A stretch of DNA of 43,363 nt from an uncultured Acetatifactor sp. (GTDB lineage: Bacteria > Bacillota > Clostridia > Lachnospirales > Lachnospiraceae), in contig CAJUAB010000038.1 of NCBI GenBank assembly GCA_910583845.1, positions 1-43,363 of the forward strand, in the 5' to 3' direction. A program made the translations under genes and the position numbers. Shown piece after piece: positions 7,759 through 16,542 of the stretch (positions are counted from its first letter, which is position 1; the number at the start of each line of letters is the position of its first letter). The notes beneath the pieces were generated by a model, which saw nothing but the letters and a program-made list of their open reading frames with translations, was not told where the DNA came from and did no database searches.

Positions 7759-9300
7759 ATGACATACATAGAAAAGCACAAATCGGAAACCAGCGTGTTT
7801 CGCGATCCGATTCACGGGTTAATAAAGGTATATCCATGGGAACGAGTTCTCATTGATACGAAGGAGTTCCAGCGTCTTAGAAGAATTCATCAATTAAGTA
7901 TGACGTATTTAGTTTATCATGGCGCGGAGCACACAAGATTTGGACACAGTATTGGGGTGATGCACGTATCCGGACGGGTGATGGATCATCTCAGGAATTT
8001 CCCCCCACTTGATAAATTAAGCGATGAGGAGTTTTTTGAGAAGAGGGCCCTGGTGCGTATGGCGGCGTTGCTCCATGATATAGGACATGGCTGCTACTCA
8101 CATGTGGGAGAAGGGGAAAACAGCATATATCCTAAATTGATAGATCCAATCAGCGGTGAGCCTGTTTCGGGACATGAAGCATATACCCGCTGCATTATTA
8201 AGGAACGTCTCTCATCAGTTATTGAGTCATTCTGGCCCAGGGAACAATACCAGATGGTAGAACAGATCCTCCTGATTCTTGGGCAAAGCACGAATGATCC
8301 GACATACCGGTTCTTTGACGATATTATCAGCGGACAGCTTGATTGTGATAAAATGGACTACCTCCTGCGCGACAGCCATTACTGTGGAGTGGAGTATGGG
8401 ATGTATGATTTGGAAAAGCTGATTCATTCCATGAGAGTTGCGCAGATTGAGGGAAATCATGTACTGGCCATTGATCAAAGCGGAATCCAGGTGGTTGAGG
8501 AATTTGTTCTGGCCCGTTACTGGATGTTCATTCAGGTATATTTTCATAAGGACAGGCGACTGTTTGACTACTATCTGAGTTCCTTTATGAGGGAGTATCT
8601 GACTCTTGAAGAGGACAAGACAGGGCAATATCCAAATGATCTGGATCAATACCTGAAGCTGGATGACAGTAAAATTGATTGTAAAATCCAGCACTATGCG
8701 GGACTGCATTCAGACATAACCACGAGAAGGATTCATGATTTTGCAAGCAGACTTTTTTGCAGAAAGCATCACAAGGTGGTATTTAATCCGGCTCATGTAC
8801 ATTATGATCTGAAGAGCGGCGATGAGGAGGAAGCATATAAACGGCTGTATTTTGTGACGAAACATATCAAGGATTCCCAAAAGGACACCGATGATTTGCG
8901 CATTTATGTCGATTTGGCGGCTGGCTCTACCGCCAGACATATGTTTAATATAAGGTTCTATAATGACGAACAAAATCCGGATCTGCAGTCTGAGGAGGAA
9001 TCGTATAAACAGTTGCCCGCTATCCCGGTAGTTTCAAAACATGATGATATTGTACGCCCTATTCAGTACTATTCCTTTGCGCTGCGCAGCATTTCCGATC
9101 GGAAAATCGGTATTTTGCGTATCTACGCAGAAGATGAGATTGCGGAAGAGACACGGGATCAGTGTCAGCAATTATTTTCCACTGAATTTACCAATCGAAT
9201 GAAAAAGATAAAACAAATGCAGGCGGAATTGGACGCAACCCGAAAAAAAGAGGAAGAACTGAAAGCCGAACTGAACAAAATGAAAGAAGATACCTGCTGA
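7759..9300 (+). CDS. ywfO: HD-domain nucleotide phosphohydrolase, YwfO/SAMHD1-like (513 aa)
   Basis: FRDPIHG near the N-terminus, then H-x(n)-HD motifs EHTRFGHSIGVMHV and ALLHDIGHGCYSHVGE, and CDKMDYLLRDS, identify the dNTP triphosphohydrolase branch of HD proteins related to SAMHD1 and Bacillus subtilis YwfO. Known members hydrolyse (deoxy)nucleoside triphosphates. The last 50 residues form a charged coiled coil (MKKIKQMQAELDATRKKEEEL). Start ATG 7759 follows GAGGA at 9 nt; a longer frame from TTG 7684 lacks a ribosome site. As in Bacillus, a YwgA homologue lies downstream. Confidence 0.85.
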   Translation: MTYIEKHKSETSVFRDPIHGLIKVYPWERVLIDTKEFQRLRRIHQLSMTYLVYHGAEHTRFGHSIGVMHVSGRVMDHLRNFPPLDKLSDEEFFEKRALVRMAALLHDIGHGCYSHVGEGENSIYPKLIDPISGEPVSGHEAYTRCIIKERLSSVIESFWPREQYQMVEQILLILGQSTNDPTYRFFDDIISGQLDCDKMDYLLRDSHYCGVEYGMYDLEKLIHSMRVAQIEGNHVLAIDQSGIQVVEEFVLARYWMFIQVYFHKDRRLFDYYLSSFMREYLTLEEDKTGQYPNDLDQYLKLDDSKIDCKIQHYAGLHSDITTRRIHDFASRLFCRKHHKVVFNPAHVHYDLKSGDEEEAYKRLYFVTKHIKDSQKDTDDLRIYVDLAAGSTARHMFNIRFYNDEQNPDLQSEEESYKQLPAIPVVSKHDDIVRPIQYYSFALRSISDRKIGILRIYAEDEIAEETRDQCQQLFSTEFTNRMKKIKQMQAELDATRKKEEELKAELNKMKEDTC

Positions 9301-9348
9301 TATATTTCCAGTTCATTATTTATGGAGAAAACGGGATATACTAGTACT

Positions 9349-9383
9349 CCATCCGGCCGGAAGCTGAGCTCCCGTTCGGATGG
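9349..9383. repeat. Hairpin in the ywfO-ywgA intergenic region
   Basis: CCATCCG (9349-9355) pairs with CGGATGG (9377-9383). It lies 50 bp after ywfO without a T run, so it could be a weak terminator or part of the ywgA leader. Confidence 0.4.
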
Positions 9384-9472
9384 CGCGCCGGTTTTCCGCG
9401 GTGCGAAACCAGAAAGTTGATTATACAGGCGGCGCAAATGTCAAGTGGGGCTTTGCCAGTAACAAAAAAGGT

Positions 9473-9501
9473 TTGCCTTATTTCTTTTTCAATGATAGAA
9501 T
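9473..9501 (+). promoter_or_regulatory. Promoter of ywgA-like gene
   Basis: TTGCCT (9473-9478), 17-bp spacer, TAGAAT (9496-9501), 21 bp before the start codon at 9523. Confidence 0.5.
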
Positions 9502-9522
9502 AGAGTATCTGGGAGGTGCTTT

Positions 9523-10056
9523 ATGGAATTACAATCGTTCATGATTCGGCTGGTGGACAAAAGTGGAGGCGAGATTTCGGGACGTGTCAGATTACAAAAA
9601 TTAATTTATTTTTGCAAAGCCCTGGGGGCCGACATTAATCCCAATTATAAGCTATATGTATACGGGCCGTTTAGCCAGCAGGTGGCTGATACTTTACAGG
9701 ATTGTGTAGTAGAAGATATTTTGGTGGAAAAAAATGGGCTGATTCAGAGAGGAATAGAGTTTGGAAATTATTTAGAATCGGATACCAACACAAAGGATTT
9801 GTCCATGAAAATACTGGAGGATGTGTTGGCGCTCTGCAAGCCTCTGACTACCAGGCAATTGGAAATAGACGCGACTACATTTTTTATTGACAGGCAGCAG
9901 AAGATTCTTTTCCGATGTGATGATCGGGATGTTGTGATTGAAAAAGTCAATCGCGCCAAGGGAAATCGCTTTACAATGGAGGAAATTGAGGAATCCTATC
10001 AGCGGGTGGTCCAGAAGTGCTTTCCGTTGATGGAAAAATATGCATGTGCCCGGTAA
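9523..10056 (+). CDS. ywgA: YwgA family protein (177 aa)
   Basis: The segment SGRVRLQKLIYFCKALGADI ... YVYGPFSQQVADTL is the signature of the YwgA group, distantly similar to SocA/Panacea antitoxin-like domains (RLQKL.YF...YGPF). The biochemical role is not known. The gene follows the YwfO-like HD hydrolase, as in Bacillus subtilis, so the two probably work in one process, though here ywgA also has its own promoter. GGAGG six bases before ATG 9523 fixes the start. A long terminator ends the unit. Confidence 0.75.
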   Translation: MELQSFMIRLVDKSGGEISGRVRLQKLIYFCKALGADINPNYKLYVYGPFSQQVADTLQDCVVEDILVEKNGLIQRGIEFGNYLESDTNTKDLSMKILEDVLALCKPLTTRQLEIDATTFFIDRQQKILFRCDDRDVVIEKVNRAKGNRFTMEEIEESYQRVVQKCFPLMEKYACAR

Positions 10057-10073
10057 TAGCTTACATTGATTAT

Positions 10074-10126
10074 AAAAAATAATTTCACCTGTGGGGAGAA
10101 GGCCTCACAGGTGAAATTATTTTTTA
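10074..10126. terminator. Bidirectional terminator
   Basis: A perfect 20-bp inverted repeat with A-rich left end and T-rich right end (core ATTTCACCTGTG / CACAGGTGAAAT) around a 13-nt loop. It lies between the convergent ywgA and merR-type genes and can serve both. Confidence 0.9.
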
Positions 10127-10173
10127 TTATAAAGATCAAAGCGGAATCGGAAGCCTGTCACAGGCATGATTCT

Positions 10174-11754
10174 TTACGCTGTCTCTCTCCGGAACACATA
10201 CCAGTACGGCTCTTCGCCGCCAAAGGTGTAATCTCCGCTCTTCCACTGGATCAGCAGATAGGCCGTGCCCTGATATTCACAAAAGCGGTACATGCTGGCG
10301 GTGCATGCGGAATTGCAGATCACATTGCCCGTCACCCAGCGCCATACTTCGGGTCCGTCGGTATAGGGCTTCCTGTCATTTACATTGCGGAAGGTATTGC
10401 GCATCTCTCCCTCCGGCAGAAACAGGGCCCTGCGCCAGAACAGGGCATCATGGGGGAAGGCGGGATTGGGTCTGCCGGGGATGAAATCTTCCGGGCGGCG
10501 CACCAGATCGCACACCAGCCAGGCGCCAAGGACCCGCGGGTCATCGGCGGGTGCCTGGGGGATGGGGTCCCGCCTTCGGATTTCCTGACGGGAATAGCGT
10601 CTGTGGTCTGTTTGCCGCAGCACCCAGCACTCCGGTTTTCCGCCATAGAGCAGATAGGTCTGAAAGCGCATCTCGATAAACATATAGGTTTCGCCGTCTA
10701 TTTCCTCAATCGTGTAGGCGCTGCGGCTCTGCTGTTTGGGATAGCCAAAGGAGGCCAGGAGATATCCCTTGGTCCAGCCAAAGCACCAGTACCACTCCCC
10801 CTCCGGCAGAAAGTATAATTCCCGGATGGACTGGGCATCGGGCTGGGTCTTGGGATGCCCCGGCAGGAACTGCTCCCTGCTTGGCAGCACGTCCACCAAT
10901 TCCCAGCGTCCTATGACACGTTCGTCATTTTCAAAATTCACCGGGATATCATCGTTCCGAGGCTCTTGCGGAGCGGCGGAGAGCCGGCAGACGGGAATTT
11001 TGATCTCCACGATCCCGTCCTCATAGATAATCTGGTACGTGGGGCCGGTGATCTGGCAGTGCTGTTCCTCCAGATGCTGCCGCAGCGCCGCCACGGCCTG
11101 GTCATACTCATCCTGCCCGCAGATCAGGCAGGCCGTCTCATCGGGGAAACAGACGGTGGTTTCCCGGATGGGGGACATAAATGGCAGATCCCCGGGCAGC
11201 TTTCCGGTCAATTCCACGCCCAGGCCCATATCATAGCTGCCGCCGCGATACTCCGTCTCATAGTCAATCAGGACGGTTCTGCCTCCCTGAATTTCCAGGG
11301 GCACGATATTCCGCAGAGCCGTCAGCGCCTGGCACGGCAGGGAACGGTCAGGCAGCAGCAGCCTGGCGCAGGCGATGGTTATTTTTTCACTTTTCCGTAT
11401 TACAATATTGTACATATTTTTTTCCTCCTTTATGGCGACAGAGAGCCTGCGGAGCGTGGAAATGCTTTGGCGCGTCCTGGTCAGAAGCGCGTCCAGTTCC
11501 CGCTGTTTGTCCGCCAGCAGCCTCAGAAGCTCCTGCCCGGGCAGCTTCTGCCCGGCCCTGATCTCATCCAGAGTAAATCCCAGCTCTTTCATGGCCAGAA
11601 TACGATAGCAGTCCGAGAGCTGCGCGGCGCTGTAATAACGGTATCCTGTGAGCGAGTCGATTTTTTCCGGACACAGAAGGCCCTCGCTGTCATAGTAACG
11701 CAGAGTCTTCACCGGAATATTACATAATTTGGACAATTCACCGATTTTGTACAT
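10174..11754 (-). CDS. MerR-family regulator with GyrI-like and duplicated C-terminal domains (526 aa)
   Basis: An N-terminal MerR DNA-binding domain (YKIGELSKLCNIPVKTLRYYDSEGLL ... TGYRYY, residues 1-70), a dimer helix, a GyrI-like effector domain (about 115-255), and two related segments: GRWELVDVLPSREQFLPGH...LYFLPEGEWYWCFGW (about 283-390) and GAWLVCDLVRRPEDFIPGR...ALFLPEGEM (about 415-525). MerR-GyrI proteins bind hydrophobic compounds and activate exporters; the duplicated tail resembles lipocalin-like beta-barrel units and is not usual for the family. Start: RBS GAGAGGT is 2 nt from one ATG and 9 nt from the next (11754), which is preferred. It faces away from the membrane protein at 12114. 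Confidence 0.8.
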   Translation of the reverse strand: MYKIGELSKLCNIPVKTLRYYDSEGLLCPEKIDSLTGYRYYSAAQLSDCYRILAMKELGFTLDEIRAGQKLPGQELLRLLADKQRELDALLTRTRQSISTLRRLSVAIKEEKNMYNIVIRKSEKITIACARLLLPDRSLPCQALTALRNIVPLEIQGGRTVLIDYETEYRGGSYDMGLGVELTGKLPGDLPFMSPIRETTVCFPDETACLICGQDEYDQAVAALRQHLEEQHCQITGPTYQIIYEDGIVEIKIPVCRLSAAPQEPRNDDIPVNFENDERVIGRWELVDVLPSREQFLPGHPKTQPDAQSIRELYFLPEGEWYWCFGWTKGYLLASFGYPKQQSRSAYTIEEIDGETYMFIEMRFQTYLLYGGKPECWVLRQTDHRRYSRQEIRRRDPIPQAPADDPRVLGAWLVCDLVRRPEDFIPGRPNPAFPHDALFWRRALFLPEGEMRNTFRNVNDRKPYTDGPEVWRWVTGNVICNSACTASMYRFCEYQGTAYLLIQWKSGDYTFGGEEPYWYVFRRETA

Positions 11755-11826
11755 AGGCATATACCTCTCTTAACGAAGGGAGCGGCGCGCGGGAAGGAAC
11801 TGTCCCGGCATTACGGCGGTTATGGT

Positions 11827-11844
11827 TTGCAAAGCGCTTTGCAA
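11827..11844. promoter_or_regulatory. 18-bp perfect palindrome upstream of the merR-type gene
   Basis: TTGCAAAGCGCTTTGCAA lies 73 bp before the regulator start. A perfect dyad of this length is a likely operator, possibly for the MerR protein itself. Confidence 0.55.
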
Positions 11845-11945
11845 CTTTATATATATCATTCCAGCAGGGGGGAGAGTCAAGCCCTTTTATCATTGATTTT
11901 CATAAAACAAACGGATATACTGTATAGGAAGAAAGAATATTAGCC

Positions 11946-12077
11946 GATTGCGAAACCCTGTTCGCAAGTGACGAGGCTGGTCAATATATACAAAAACGGG
12001 CTCCAATGCAGTGGCAAGTCGCCCTTATTTTGTATATATTGACCATCCTCTGTTTCCAGAAAGCGAGTTTTGCAATC
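11946..12077. repeat. 132-bp inverted-repeat element
   Basis: The ends GATTGCGAAAC (11946-11956) and GTTTTGCAATC (12067-12077) are inverted repeats with one mismatch. Inside them a perfect 17-bp inverted repeat, GGTCAATATATACAAAA (11979-11995) and its complement (12028-12044), flanks a 32-nt centre. No protein is encoded. It resembles a small MITE or a large regulatory cruciform; no clear target duplication is visible. The rest of 11760-12095 contains no gene. Confidence 0.6.
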
Positions 12078-12113
12078 ATCTAAAGAAAAAATATAATGGC
12101 AGGGAGCAGACCA

Positions 12114-13406
12114 GTGGAAAAAACGAATCAGAAAATAAAACGAATAAACAAAAACAGCACAGGGGGAGGTTTGTGGCTGATGTGGGCCCTCACGGCTCTG
12201 TACGGCGCTGCCTGCCTGTATCTGTACTACATGCAGTCCGTCCAGCCGCTGGATTATAACAACCGCTGCTTTCAGTCGGATCTGCCCTACCATATCAGCA
12301 TGATCGTGGAGGACGGCTGGTATTACAGTTTTACCGCCTATGTCTATCAGGCGCTGTACGTTCTGTGTGGGAAGAGCACGGTGGGAATCGCTGTGTTTCT
12401 GGCGGCAGTGACAGTGGCCTCTCTGCTGCTGACGGAACTGCTGCTGCGCCGCATGGCGGATTTACAGGACAGAAACTGGGCTACCATGGCGGCGGCGCTG
12501 ATACTGAATCTGATGATGCCCTTTTATCTGAAATGGGCGGGCAGTTACCGGTATGTGAGTTATCAGTCCGGCAATCTGTGGCACAATTCCACCTATCTGT
12601 GCATGCGGCTGCTGGCGCTGGCGGCGCTTTTGTATTACCGGAAGCTGGAAGAGGGATACCGGGAGAAAATAACGGTGAAGCAATGGGTGATCTTTGCCCT
12701 GCTCCTGGTGATATGTACCGGTGTCAAGCCCAGTTTTCTGACAGTTTTTGCCCCGGCGCTGGCCCTGAAACTCCTGTGGGACCTGTTTCATGGGACGCGC
12801 TTTACGCAGGTGTTTCTGCTGGGCGCGGCGGTGCTCCCCGCCTGCGGCGTAGTGCTGTGGCAGAATAGGGTATTGTTCGGGGCGGATACAGGCAATGGCA
12901 TGACTTTCGACCCCTGGTATACGTTTTCCCTGCATGCCGACAGGCCCAAGCTGGCGGTGCTTTGCTCCCTGGCTTTCCCGCTGGCGGTGCTGGGGGCCAG
13001 CCTCCTGGCGGTGAACGTCCCGGGAGAGGGCAGGCGGCCGGAGGACAAGCGCCGGCATCGCCTTGACAGCACATATCTGTTCAGCCTGTTGATGGCCCTG
13101 GTGGGTTTTGCCGAAGCGCTCTGTCTGGTGGAGACAGGCGGACGGTCCAGAGACGGCAATTTTCTGTGGGGTTATCTGTTTGCCATTTTCTGGCTTCAGG
13201 CGGTGAGCCTGGTCAAATGGCTGTCCCTGCGGAATGTGGACATCATGCTGCTGGCCATGGGGGAAAATCCCATGGGGCGCGTCCGGCTTAGGCTGATCCG
13301 CACCGCCTATATTCTGGCGGGATTGGTGCTGCTTTACCAGCTCTGGTGCGGAGGATATTTTTTCTTTCGGCTGCTGGGAGGAGAGACTTATTTTATGATG
13401 GGATAA
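12114..13406 (+). CDS. Polytopic membrane protein, possibly GT-C-like (430 aa)
   Basis: About ten hydrophobic segments follow a basic N-terminus. The first outside loop carries FQSDLPYHISMIVEDGWYYSF; an acidic residue in the first large loop is typical of GT-C glycosyltransferases, but no further family motif is clear. I do not recognise the protein with certainty. The preferred start is GTG 12114, 7 nt after AGGGAG; the in-frame ATG at 12096 has no ribosome site. It is transcribed away from the MerR-type gene. Confidence 0.65.
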   Translation: MEKTNQKIKRINKNSTGGGLWLMWALTALYGAACLYLYYMQSVQPLDYNNRCFQSDLPYHISMIVEDGWYYSFTAYVYQALYVLCGKSTVGIAVFLAAVTVASLLLTELLLRRMADLQDRNWATMAAALILNLMMPFYLKWAGSYRYVSYQSGNLWHNSTYLCMRLLALAALLYYRKLEEGYREKITVKQWVIFALLLVICTGVKPSFLTVFAPALALKLLWDLFHGTRFTQVFLLGAAVLPACGVVLWQNRVLFGADTGNGMTFDPWYTFSLHADRPKLAVLCSLAFPLAVLGASLLAVNVPGEGRRPEDKRRHRLDSTYLFSLLMALVGFAEALCLVETGGRSRDGNFLWGYLFAIFWLQAVSLVKWLSLRNVDIMLLAMGENPMGRVRLRLIRTAYILAGLVLLYQLWCGGYFFFRLLGGETYFMMG

Positions 13407-13513
13407 GCCCGGGTATAGCGTTTCGAACGCGGAACAGCACAATAACGCGGGCACAGCGGGAATCTGATGCCCAAATCTAACAAAATCTTTCAGAAAAATT
13501 AAGATTTAGACAG

Positions 13514-13542
13514 TGGACAAAAAAAAGAAATCGAGATACAAT
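13514..13542 (+). promoter_or_regulatory. Promoter of the DUF3048 lipoprotein gene
   Basis: TGGACA (13514-13519), 17-bp spacer, TACAAT (13537-13542), 54 bp before the start codon. Confidence 0.65.
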
Positions 13543-13595
13543 AGGGAAGGTAAAAGGAACACCCAGAACTAAGAATAAGAAAGGAATTGATACGG

Positions 13596-14798
13596 ATGAA
13601 AAAAATAAAGCTATTGACTGCTGTTTTGCTGACTTCCTGTGTGCTGGCGGGATGTGGAGGACCGGGAGAGCAGCCTGGGGGAACCACTCCTTCTTCGGAC
13701 CCCCTGGCTTTACCTATTGACGGGAGCACGGCCCCCGTGGAATCACAGGAGCCGGACAACGCCGGAGAGCCCGGGGAACCGGAGGGGTCCGCGGCTTCCA
13801 CTACAACCATCGGGACCAGGACGGTAGTGGACGGCAGGATGCAGAGTTATCTGACCGGTGAGTGGAAGGACGAGGCGGTGGCGCGCCGCCGCAGCATGGC
13901 AGTGATGATCCCCAACAATAAGCCCGCCCTGCCGCAGTACGGCATTTCCCAGGCCAGCATTATCTATGAGGCGCCGGTGGAGGGACGAGTCACTCGTCTG
14001 ATGGCGTTTTTTGAAGATTATGACAACCTGGACCACATCGGCCCTCTGCGCAGCAGCCGTGACTATTTTGTGTTTGAGGCCATGGGCCTGGATGCCATCT
14101 ACTGTAACTGGGGTCTGGCAATTCCCTATGTGGAGGATCTGCTGGCCAGTGACCAGGTGGACAATATCAGCACGACAGTGGCCGGTATACATAATGGTTC
14201 CGACGAGGCTTTTGACAGACTCGAAAGACCCGGATACTCAAAAGAGTTCAGGGGATATATGTTTATCGACGGCTATAATAAGGCTGTGGAACGCCACGGT
14301 TACGCCAAAGAGTATGATGCCGGATATCAGGGCGCATTCCTTTTTGCCAATGACGGTCATCGTGCGGAGTACAGCGACAAGGCCGATGCGGTGAAGATCT
14401 ATCCCGGCGGCAACAACAGCAATTCCAGCGGATATGGCAACGGACGTCCCTGGTTTGAGTACAACGCGGAGGACGGCCTCTACTATCGTTACCAGTATGA
14501 CGGCAAGCAGATAGACGAGATGAACAACGAGCAGGTCACTGTCAGCAATGTGGTGTTCAAGGTCTGTGACGGTCTGGTGAGAGACAGCAATGACTATCTG
14601 TTCTTTACGACTTATGGCAACAATGAGGCATATGTGTTTACCAACGGCAAGGTGATCAAAGGCACCTGGTCCCGTGACAATGTGGATGAGCCCACGCGTT
14701 ACTTCGACGAGAGCGGCAATGAGATCGTGTTGAATCAGGGTAAAACCTGGGTGTGCAATATCTGGTCCGATTACAAGGACTGCATGACTTGGGAATAA
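13596..14798 (+). CDS. DUF3048 (YerB-like) lipoprotein (400 aa)
   Basis: A type II signal peptide (MKKIKLLTAVLLTSCVLAGC, lipobox LAGC, lipidated Cys20) is followed by a Pro/Ser/Gly-rich linker to about residue 80, then MAVMIPNNKPALPQYGISQASIIYEAPVEG and GPLRSSRDYF, typical of DUF3048 proteins such as Bacillus YerB. The C-terminal DUF3048_C part includes TYGNNEAYVFTNGKVIKGTWSR. The protein is exported and anchored in the outer leaflet; its function is not established. Start ATG 13596 follows AAAGGAA. Confidence 0.9.
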   Translation: MKKIKLLTAVLLTSCVLAGCGGPGEQPGGTTPSSDPLALPIDGSTAPVESQEPDNAGEPGEPEGSAASTTTIGTRTVVDGRMQSYLTGEWKDEAVARRRSMAVMIPNNKPALPQYGISQASIIYEAPVEGRVTRLMAFFEDYDNLDHIGPLRSSRDYFVFEAMGLDAIYCNWGLAIPYVEDLLASDQVDNISTTVAGIHNGSDEAFDRLERPGYSKEFRGYMFIDGYNKAVERHGYAKEYDAGYQGAFLFANDGHRAEYSDKADAVKIYPGGNNSNSSGYGNGRPWFEYNAEDGLYYRYQYDGKQIDEMNNEQVTVSNVVFKVCDGLVRDSNDYLFFTTYGNNEAYVFTNGKVIKGTWSRDNVDEPTRYFDESGNEIVLNQGKTWVCNIWSDYKDCMTWE

Positions 14799-14816
14799 GG
14801 AATTTACAGCAAAATC

Positions 14817-14851
14817 CGGAGCTGTGGGGAAGTAACCCCGCGGCTCTTTTT
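14817..14851 (+). terminator. Terminator after the DUF3048 gene
   Basis: GAGCTGTGGGG pairs with CCCCGCGGCTC (two G-T pairs) over a 6-nt loop, followed by seven T. Confidence 0.85.
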
Positions 14852-14973
14852 TTGCGGATATGGAATGTCCCTGGTTTTTCCGGCCTGTAGGACACGCACC
14901 ATTGCGTTGCCATTATGGGTGGTGGATGGACTGCATTGGAGTGCGGATTGTGATGCCATGGCAAAAATAAAGC

Positions 14974-14999
14974 GATTTTTGCGCAATTTCGCAAAAATC
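14974..14999. repeat. Perfect 10-bp inverted repeat upstream of the MATE gene
   Basis: GATTTTTGCG and CGCAAAAATC flank a 6-nt loop. It sits about 30 bp before a probable extended -10 promoter (TGCTAAAAT, near 15023-15031), so it may be an operator. The stretch 14852-15123 holds no gene. Confidence 0.45.
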
Positions 15000-15123
15000 C
15001 AGCAGATTGCGCTGTGTTTTTGTGCTAAAATGAGAGACATAAGGAGTTCAATCAGGGGGCTTTCTGGAGGAGATACCCCTGGGAGCCATTATGCAGCGAC
15101 ATTGGAGCCATAAGGAGGGAGCA

Positions 15124-16542
15124 ATGAAAACAGCCGGTAAAAAAATAAACAGTGAGTTGATCCTGCACGGCAATATGACGCATGCGATTCTGTCGCTGGC
15201 GATACCGGTGGTGATCAACAGTTTTCTACAGACCATGTATAACCTGACGGATACATATTGGCTGGGACGGATCGGGACGGCGCAGCTGGCGGCGATCAAT
15301 CTGGTGACACCGGTTCAGAATATTATCATCAATTTCGGCAGCGGCATCACAGTGGCCGGTTCGGTGCTGGTGACACAGTATATAGGGGCGGGAAAGAAGG
15401 AGGAGGCAGTGAAGATGGCGAATCAGATTTTTGCGGCGGCCATGCTCTTTGCCATGGTATGCACCTCCGTATGTTTTCTGGCCACCCCTGGGATTGTGAC
15501 CTGGCTGGGGGCGGACGCGGAGACTTACCGGCACAGTCTGATGTATCTGCGGATCGTGATATGGGATATGCCTTTTCTGTTTGTGGTCAATCTGTTTTCC
15601 GCCATCCACCAGGCCCAGGGGGATACGGTGCGTCCCATGTTCCTGAATCTCAGCGGCATTTTGTTGAATCTGATTCTGGACCCTCTGCTGATCATGAAGC
15701 TGGGACTGGGGGCCGGAGGGGCTGCCGCCGCCACCCTGTTTTCCAAGATCGTTCCGGCCGCTATAGCTCTGTTTCTGCTCACCAGGCCGGAAAAGGAGAT
15801 CCGCATTGACCGGAAGTATATGGGCTTTGAGAGGGAGAAGCTGAAATTGATTCTGAAGATCGGGCTGCCCTCCGCCATCGGCGGCAGCACTATGCAGCTG
15901 GGTTTTCTGCTCATGAGCCGCAATGTGTACGCTTACGGCACCGGAGCCATGGCGGCCTATGGCATCGGGAACAAGATCAACAGTATGATCACTCTGCCCA
16001 GCAACGGTGTGGGATCGGCCACCGCTACCATTGTGGGGCAGAATATGGGCGCGAGTCAGCAGGAGCGGGCGGAGCAGGGTTACAGGATTTCCAGACGCAT
16101 TTGTGTTGTGTTTTTATTTATAAGTGGTATGATATTGTCAAGGAAGCCGATTTCCACCGCCATAGTCAGCATATTCAGCGATGACCCGGAGGTGATCGCC
16201 ATGGCGGCGGATTTTTTGCGTATTATGGCTTTCTGGTGCTTTACAAACGGAGTGTACAATACCTCCATGGGGCTGTTTCAGGGGACGGGGCACACGGAAG
16301 TCACCATGGCGGTGGATGCCGCCAGACTGTGGGTGTTTCGTTTTCTGACCCTGTGGGTGTGCGGAGACTTGCTCCAGATGGGTGTGCGCAGTGTGTGGTA
16401 CTCTGTGGTGGTCAGTAACGGGATCTCCGCGGTGATCTTCTGCCTGCTGTACCGCCTGGGCATCTGGAAAAAGGCCAGGATCAGGCTGCGGCCGGAGGTG
16501 GACGATGAAGGCGGGATACAGGAGCGAAAAAAAGAGGCATAG
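15124..16542 (+). CDS. MATE family multidrug efflux transporter (472 aa)
   Basis: Twelve hydrophobic segments with the MATE N-terminal pattern MTHAILSLAIPVVINSFLQ..YNLTDTYWLGRIGTAQLAAINLV and the second-half start LILKIGLPSAIGGSTMQLG. MATE proteins export cationic compounds in exchange for sodium ions or protons. Start ATG 15124 follows AAGGAGGG; an upstream in-frame ATG at 15091 lacks a ribosome site. The 3' end overlaps the next gene by 38 bp. Confidence 0.92.
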   Translation: MKTAGKKINSELILHGNMTHAILSLAIPVVINSFLQTMYNLTDTYWLGRIGTAQLAAINLVTPVQNIIINFGSGITVAGSVLVTQYIGAGKKEEAVKMANQIFAAAMLFAMVCTSVCFLATPGIVTWLGADAETYRHSLMYLRIVIWDMPFLFVVNLFSAIHQAQGDTVRPMFLNLSGILLNLILDPLLIMKLGLGAGGAAAATLFSKIVPAAIALFLLTRPEKEIRIDRKYMGFEREKLKLILKIGLPSAIGGSTMQLGFLLMSRNVYAYGTGAMAAYGIGNKINSMITLPSNGVGSATATIVGQNMGASQQERAEQGYRISRRICVVFLFISGMILSRKPISTAIVSIFSDDPEVIAMAADFLRIMAFWCFTNGVYNTSMGLFQGTGHTEVTMAVDAARLWVFRFLTLWVCGDLLQMGVRSVWYSVVVSNGISAVIFCLLYRLGIWKKARIRLRPEVDDEGGIQERKKEA

